From positions 1 to 64,000 of the forward strand of contig NZ_JFHC01000023.1 in NCBI RefSeq assembly GCF_000698595.1: a stretch of 64,000 nt of DNA, given 5' to 3'. The first letter of the stretch is position 1, and each line of letters starts with the position of its first letter. A model generated the notes under the pieces. It saw only the letters and a program-made list of their open reading frames with translations, was not told the origin of the DNA and made no database searches. Positions 60,182 to 64,000 of this stretch are shown here, one piece after another. The DNA is from Caballeronia glathei. GTDB lineage: Bacteria > Pseudomonadota > Gammaproteobacteria > Burkholderiales > Burkholderiaceae. The position numbers and the translations under genes are program-made.

Positions 60182-61057
60182 GTGAAGATCGGATTTTGTG
60201 GGCCGGGGCTGATGGGTGCGCCGATGATCCGGCATCTGCTGAAGGCCGGGCATGCGGTGTCGGTATGGAACCGCTCGCGCGAGAAGGCGCTTGCGCTCGC
60301 CGCCGACGGCGCGCAGGTCGTCGATACGCCCGCCGCGCTGTCGGGCTGCGAGGCGGTGTTCCTGTGCCTGTCGAATGGGCAGGCGGTGGGCGAAGTCGTG
60401 TTCGGCGACGGTGGCGTGCTGAACGCGCCGGGTGCGGCGGTGCGCCCCGCCTGGATCGTCGACCATTCGAGCATCCGGCCCGACGCCACGCGCGATTACG
60501 CCGCGCGCGCAGCGGACCTGGGTGTCGCGTGGGTCGACGCGCCGGTGTCGGGCGGAGTCGGCGGGGCCGTGGCCGGCACGCTCGCGGTGATGGCGGGCGG
60601 CGACGCCGCCGCGATCGACGCGCTGCGCGGCGTGATTGGCGCGTATGCGTCGCGGGTCACGCACATGGGGCCGTCGGGCGCGGGGCAGACGTCGAAGCTG
60701 TGCAATCAGGCCATCGTGTCCGCGACGATCGCCGCCATTGCCGAGGCGGTGAACCTCGCGCAGAAGAGCGGGATCGACGCGGCGCGCCTCACCGAAGCGC
60801 TCGCGGGCGGCTGGGCGGATTCGGTGCTGCTCCAGACGTTCGTGCCGCGCATGACGCGCGACGAGCGCCCCGTGACGGCCACGATCCGCACGATGCAGAA
60901 GGATACCGAGGCGATCGCCGCGGCGGCGGCGCAGGCAGGCGCGCCGATGCCGGTGCTGGATGCGACGCGCGCCGTGCTCGCGCAGGCGGCCGGACGCGGA
61001 CTGGCCGAAGCCGACCTGTCCGCGATGATCGAAGTGTTGAAGTCGCCCGGAGCGTGA
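60182..61057 (+). CDS. NAD(P)-dependent 3-hydroxyisobutyrate/tartronate-semialdehyde reductase family protein
   Basis: A 291-residue beta-hydroxyacid dehydrogenase. The Rossmann motif GFCGPGLMGAPM is at the N-terminus, the substrate motif DAPVSGGVGGAVAGTLAVM follows, and the catalytic Lys lies in GAGQTSKLCNQAIV. Close relatives include GlxR/GarR (tartronate-semialdehyde reductase) and MmsB. Because the purine genes end in glyoxylate, a GlxR role is attractive, but glyoxylate carboligase is not seen here. The GTG start at 60182 follows AAGGAG. Confidence 0.82.
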   Translation: MKIGFCGPGLMGAPMIRHLLKAGHAVSVWNRSREKALALAADGAQVVDTPAALSGCEAVFLCLSNGQAVGEVVFGDGGVLNAPGAAVRPAWIVDHSSIRPDATRDYAARAADLGVAWVDAPVSGGVGGAVAGTLAVMAGGDAAAIDALRGVIGAYASRVTHMGPSGAGQTSKLCNQAIVSATIAAIAEAVNLAQKSGIDAARLTEALAGGWADSVLLQTFVPRMTRDERPVTATIRTMQKDTEAIAAAAAQAGAPMPVLDATRAVLAQAAGRGLAEADLSAMIEVLKSPGA

Positions 61058-61082
61058 GCCGTCCGGCGAAAGGGCAGAAGAT

Positions 61083-61529
61083 TCAGCGCAGCGGCCGCGA
61101 GGCCGCGTCGCCGGCGTCCTGCCGGCGTGTGCCGCGACGCGTGCGCGACGAGGCGGTTGCACCAAATTCGCTCAGGATCTGCGAGCGGGCGCGGCTCGCG
61201 AACACGAGAAAGCCGAAGCCGTTTGCCTCGTACCAGTAGCCGCCGTTTTCCAGGCCGTCGAGCGGCTGTTCGAGCGCATTGGTGATCGATTCGACACAGC
61301 GCCGGTGCAGTTCCTCGATGGCGGGATAGGGCGGCTGCGCACCCCGCACGCTGCACAAGAGGACGTCGAGGCCGGGCAGGACGTGAGCGTAGAGCACCGG
61401 CTCGTCCTGCGCGCGTGCGCGCGCGATCTTCGTGTCGAGCTGGCCGAAGGCTTTGAAATGCCGAAGCACGGCGAGAAACGACTCGTCCCCGTCGACCTTC
61501 ACGCGCTTACGCTTTTTCGGGAAGGACAT
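61083..61529 (-). CDS. Small basic hypothetical protein
   Basis: A 148-residue protein I do not recognise. It begins MSFPKKRKRVKVDGDESFLAV, a strongly basic N-terminus, then a folded-looking middle (HVLPGLDVLLCSVRGAQPPYPAIEELHRRCVESITNALEQPLDGLENGGYWYEANGFGFLVF; shown as separate motifs) and an Arg-rich tail. It has no signal peptide or membrane helix. A possible extended -10 promoter lies upstream at 61611-61619. The frame is open further upstream to 61703 with no support. Confidence 0.7.
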   Translation of the reverse strand: MSFPKKRKRVKVDGDESFLAVLRHFKAFGQLDTKIARARAQDEPVLYAHVLPGLDVLLCSVRGAQPPYPAIEELHRRCVESITNALEQPLDGLENGGYWYEANGFGFLVFASRARSQILSEFGATASSRTRRGTRRQDAGDAASRPLR

Positions 61530-61610
61530 AAAAATTCGCCTGAAAAAGAATTGCAAGAAACGCAGCGTCCTCATGCGGCCACTCCCGTCTTGCGGGCCGC
61601 ACGTCGATCT

Positions 61611-61619
61611 TTTATAGCA
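61611..61619 (-). promoter_or_regulatory. Extended -10 promoter for the small basic protein
   Basis: On the minus strand TGC-TATAAA reads from 61619 to 61611, a TGn extended -10 element that needs no good -35. The transcript would start about 75 bases before ATG 61529. Confidence 0.45.
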
Positions 61620-61830
61620 CATCGAAGTGGTCGATTCACGGCGATTCGGATGGACGCTGCACGTCGCCGGCGATTGTTCGCCCGGACGATGCGCTACGCG
61701 CACGAATCGTGCCGAAAACCTGCGGCGGCTCGCTTGGCATCAGTCTCAATAATAGTCCCGCAAATCTGCGCGCGACGAAAATTCGTGAAGAAAAAAGATG
61801 GTGTGCGCACGCTTTCAGTGTAGCGGCAAT

Positions 61831-61856
61831 AAAAAACCCGCGCCGAAGACGCGGGT
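61831..61856 (-). terminator. Intrinsic terminator after mscL
   Basis: On the minus strand ACCCGCG, a 7-base loop and CGCGGGT are followed by TTTTT (plus-strand A-run 61831-61836). It lies 64 bases after the mscL stop. The gap 61530-61919 otherwise holds only the promoter of the next gene. Confidence 0.85.
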
Positions 61857-61919
61857 CGGGTGCGGCTCGAATGCGGGTCCGTTGCGGACCGCCGGGCGGC
61901 GCAGGTTTGGGCTTGCGCT

Positions 61920-62360
61920 TTACGCGCGCGGCGGATTCTTCAGCGAGTCGCGGATTTCGCGCAGCAGCAGCACGTCCTCGGGCGTCGCGGCGGGCGCGGA
62001 TTCCTGGGGCTTCTTCAGATTGTTGATGAACTTGACCATCAGGAAAATGATGAACGCGAGAATGATGAAGTTGATCAGCACGGTGATGAACGAGCCGTAA
62101 CCGAACACGGCGATGCCCGCCGTCTGGAGGTCCTTGTACGAGTCCGGATTGCCCTTGAAGGTGGGCGGTATGTTGCCGAGCCTCACGAACAGATTCGAGA
62201 AATCGAGTCCGCCCGTCGCGAGCCCGACGACCGGCATGATCAGATCCTTGACGATGGAGTTCACGATGGTGGAGAACGCCCCGCCGATGATCACGCCGAC
62301 AGCGAGGTCCATGACGTTGCCCTTCAGGGCGAAGTTCTTGAATTCGTCGATCATGCTCAT
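61920..62360 (-). CDS. mscL: Large-conductance mechanosensitive channel
   Basis: A 146-residue pentameric inner-membrane channel that opens under osmotic downshock. It starts [43 protein letters not shown], with the first helix lining the pore; the second helix is [21 protein letters not shown], and the tail ends in the usual [17 protein letters not shown] precedes ATG 62360; an upstream in-frame start at 62420 adds a non-homologous lead. Confidence 0.96.
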   Translation of the reverse strand: MSMIDEFKNFALKGNVMDLAVGVIIGGAFSTIVNSIVKDLIMPVVGLATGGLDFSNLFVRLGNIPPTFKGNPDSYKDLQTAGIAVFGYGSFITVLINFIILAFIIFLMVKFINNLKKPQESAPAATPEDVLLLREIRDSLKNPPRA

Positions 62361-62581
62361 GCGTGGCTTCCTCGGGTTGAAGTTCGTGAAATCGGCAGCA
62401 GACGCGCCAGCAAGGGCCATGCCATGACAGGTGCAGTGGCGGGGCCGTTGCGCGGGCGCCGCGCCGGGAGCAGGTGAATGATAGCCAATCGATCGCGCGC
62501 CCGTGTGTAGTTTTTTCCGCTTTGCGTTGCGATCGTCTTCTCGTCACGCGCACTTTCCCTCAGGCGAAAATGCGCGCGGCG

Positions 62582-64000
62582 TCAGGACTTTTCTTCCGGT
62601 GCCGCCTCGATGCGCCCGCTCGCGATCGCCTCGGTGAACGCGGCGTGGTCCGCCACCGTCTGCGTGCCGTAGCGCTCGGCCCAGCCCGCGCAGGCGGCGT
62701 CGAACTTGTCGGAGCTGCCGCAGTAGCCGGCGATCAGCGCGGCGTCGCCGCTTCTCGCATGGGCGCGCGCGAGCAGGAGGCCGAGACACCACGCGTAGAA
62801 GTCGAAGGTCGCGCCGTGCAGCCAGTCGACGGGCACGGAGCCGCGGATGTTCTTCATCTGGCGCACGTAGAAGTCGCGCCCCGAGATCGTCGTCCAGCCG
62901 AGCAGCGGGTCCGACGAACTCTGCAAGAGGCGCTGGCCGTGCACGACGCGCCGCCCCTGATGCTGGAACGGCTCCTCGAGCGGCGGCACGAAGGGCGCGG
63001 CAGCCGGCACGATGCCTTCCTTCACCTGCATGAAAAGCGGGTCGCCGAGCGCGCGCCCGAGCATCAGCACGAGGTACGCGCGCGTGCCGACGCTGCCTAC
63101 GCCCACCACCCGGTGCGCGACATCGGCGACGTCGTAGCGTTCGAGCATCATCCGCCATTCGCCTGCGATCGTCTGCAGCGACGCCTTCAGCCCGTCGATC
63201 ACGTGGTTCTTCTCGGCAGCGTCTAGCTTCGTGAGGATCGGCGGGTCGACCTTGAAGCGAAAGCCCTTGCCCGCCGGCTCGGCGACCTTCGCCAGCATCG
63301 AGGCGTGCGAGCGCTTCATCGCGCGCTCCACGGTGCGCTCGATCGTGGCTTTCTCTTCGGCGTCGAGGGGCGTGGGCGGGTCGATGTGCAGCGCGCTTGC
63401 GTACGAGCGCATCTGCCAGAGCTCGTACGCGCTCACCTTCGCGAGGTCGGCCATCGTCTTGCGATAGGCGGCCGCGGCGGCGCACACGGCGCGCTCGCGG
63501 CCGCTCTCGTCGACGCCGTTCTCGCGTGCCGCGACATTGATGCTCGCCGTGAGCCGCTTGAGGTCCCACTCCCACGGCGCAACGAGCGTTTCGTCGAAGT
63601 CGTTCAGGTCGAAGACCACGTCGTGGCGCGGCGTGCGAAAGAGGCCGAAATTGTTCAGGTGCGCGTCGCCGTCGATCATCACGTTGTGGCCGATCGAGGG
63701 CGAATGCGCGAGGTCCCACGCCATCACGTTCGCCGATCCGCGCAGGAAAGCGAACGGCGACTCCGCCATGCGCGCCATGCGCAGCGGAATCAGCCGCTCC
63801 TGGCGCCCCGCGTTGTTGGCGAGCACGCGCTCGACCGGATCGGGGCGCGCGGGGGCGGGCTGCCAGTCCGCGTGGGCGTCGAACGGCACGGCGTCGCGCA
63901 GTTCGCGTCCCGCCGCACGGCTTTCGTCGGCGGTACCGTAGGCGGCCGCCTGGCTGGCGGGCGAATGCTTCGTGGCTGGCGGGCGGGTCGGCAAGCGGAT
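62582..64000 (-). CDS. DUF2252 protein (kinase-like fold), 5' end at or beyond the window edge
   Basis: At least 470 residues. The family motifs VMIDGDAHLNNFGLF (a D-x-H-x-x-N catalytic-loop-like segment) and FDLNDFDETLVAPWEWDLKRLT (D-F-D, like the kinase DFG Asp) are present, and a C-terminal GYCGSSDKFDAACAGWAERYG follows. DUF2252 proteins resemble aminoglycoside phosphotransferase kinases; the substrate is unknown. The frame stays open to 64000; a TTG at 63994 is the only start inside, so the true start may lie outside. Confidence 0.85.
   Translation of the reverse strand: MRLPTRPPATKHSPASQAAAYGTADESRAAGRELRDAVPFDAHADWQPAPARPDPVERVLANNAGRQERLIPLRMARMAESPFAFLRGSANVMAWDLAHSPSIGHNVMIDGDAHLNNFGLFRTPRHDVVFDLNDFDETLVAPWEWDLKRLTASINVAARENGVDESGRERAVCAAAAAYRKTMADLAKVSAYELWQMRSYASALHIDPPTPLDAEEKATIERTVERAMKRSHASMLAKVAEPAGKGFRFKVDPPILTKLDAAEKNHVIDGLKASLQTIAGEWRMMLERYDVADVAHRVVGVGSVGTRAYLVLMLGRALGDPLFMQVKEGIVPAAAPFVPPLEEPFQHQGRRVVHGQRLLQSSSDPLLGWTTISGRDFYVRQMKNIRGSVPVDWLHGATFDFYAWCLGLLLARAHARSGDAALIAGYCGSSDKFDAACAGWAERYGTQTVADHAAFTEAIASGRIEAAPEEKS

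Overview
The window is high-GC DNA that is almost fully coded and carries no mobile element, prophage, CRISPR array, rRNA or tRNA that I could recognise. Gene content and order point to a betaproteobacterium of the Burkholderiaceae, most like Paraburkholderia, Caballeronia or Burkholderia. The pointers are the map-glnD block beside rpsB-tsf-pyrH-frr-uppS-cdsA-dxr-rseP-bamA-skp-lpxD-fabZ-lpxA-lpxB-rnhB, the ppsR/ppsA divergent pair, and the membrane-bound PuuD urate pathway. The genus is inferred from gene order and protein style; I could not search a database.

Layout. 1-4136 (minus strand): start of an RNA pseudouridine synthase-like gene with a repeat-rich N-terminus, glnD and map. 4382-20532 (plus): a long housekeeping cluster for translation (rpsB, tsf, frr), UMP kinase, undecaprenyl and phospholipid precursor synthesis, the MEP isoprenoid step dxr, outer-membrane assembly (rseP, bamA, skp), lipid A synthesis (lpxD, fabZ, lpxA, lpxB), rnhB and an rRNA methyltransferase. 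20557-24248: PEP synthase and its regulatory kinase/phosphorylase, divergent. 24372-33540: NfeD/SPFH pair, smpB, ratA-rnfH, an EamA exporter, guaB, an unusual membrane protein with DPxTGR repeats, guaA and thpR. 34121-40068: a complete ddpXABCDF-type D-Ala-D-Ala dipeptidase and ABC importer operon. 40304-42191: a DUF1992 protein, tadA and ldcA.

42493-61057 is the accessory part: a purine-catabolism island. It has a GntR regulator, an NCS1 permease, allantoin racemase, puuE, uraD, alc and allA on the plus strand. uraH-puuD lie on the minus strand. These are followed by an 8-oxoguanine/guanine deaminase-type amidohydrolase, a LysR regulator, and a nucleoside/purine ABC importer (ATPase, two permeases, BMP-type binding protein). 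Together they encode an unbroken route from urate (or 8-oxoguanine) to glyoxylate and urea. A reductase of the tartronate-semialdehyde/3-hydroxyisobutyrate family at 60182-61057 could take the carbon further. Xanthine dehydrogenase and urease are not in the window. 59813-64000 adds dodecin, an unknown small basic protein, mscL and a DUF2252 kinase-like protein that runs off the right edge.

The observations I would look at first are the DPxTGR-repeat membrane protein between guaB and guaA, the paired GntR-operator-like repeats at 42309-42347, the folded leader before the oxoguanine deaminase at 51839-51899, the LysR-type dyad at 54403-54436, and an orphan terminator-like hairpin upstream of the rpsB promoter. 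I found no clear previously undescribed multi-gene system; most of the window is well-known housekeeping and purine-degradation biology.
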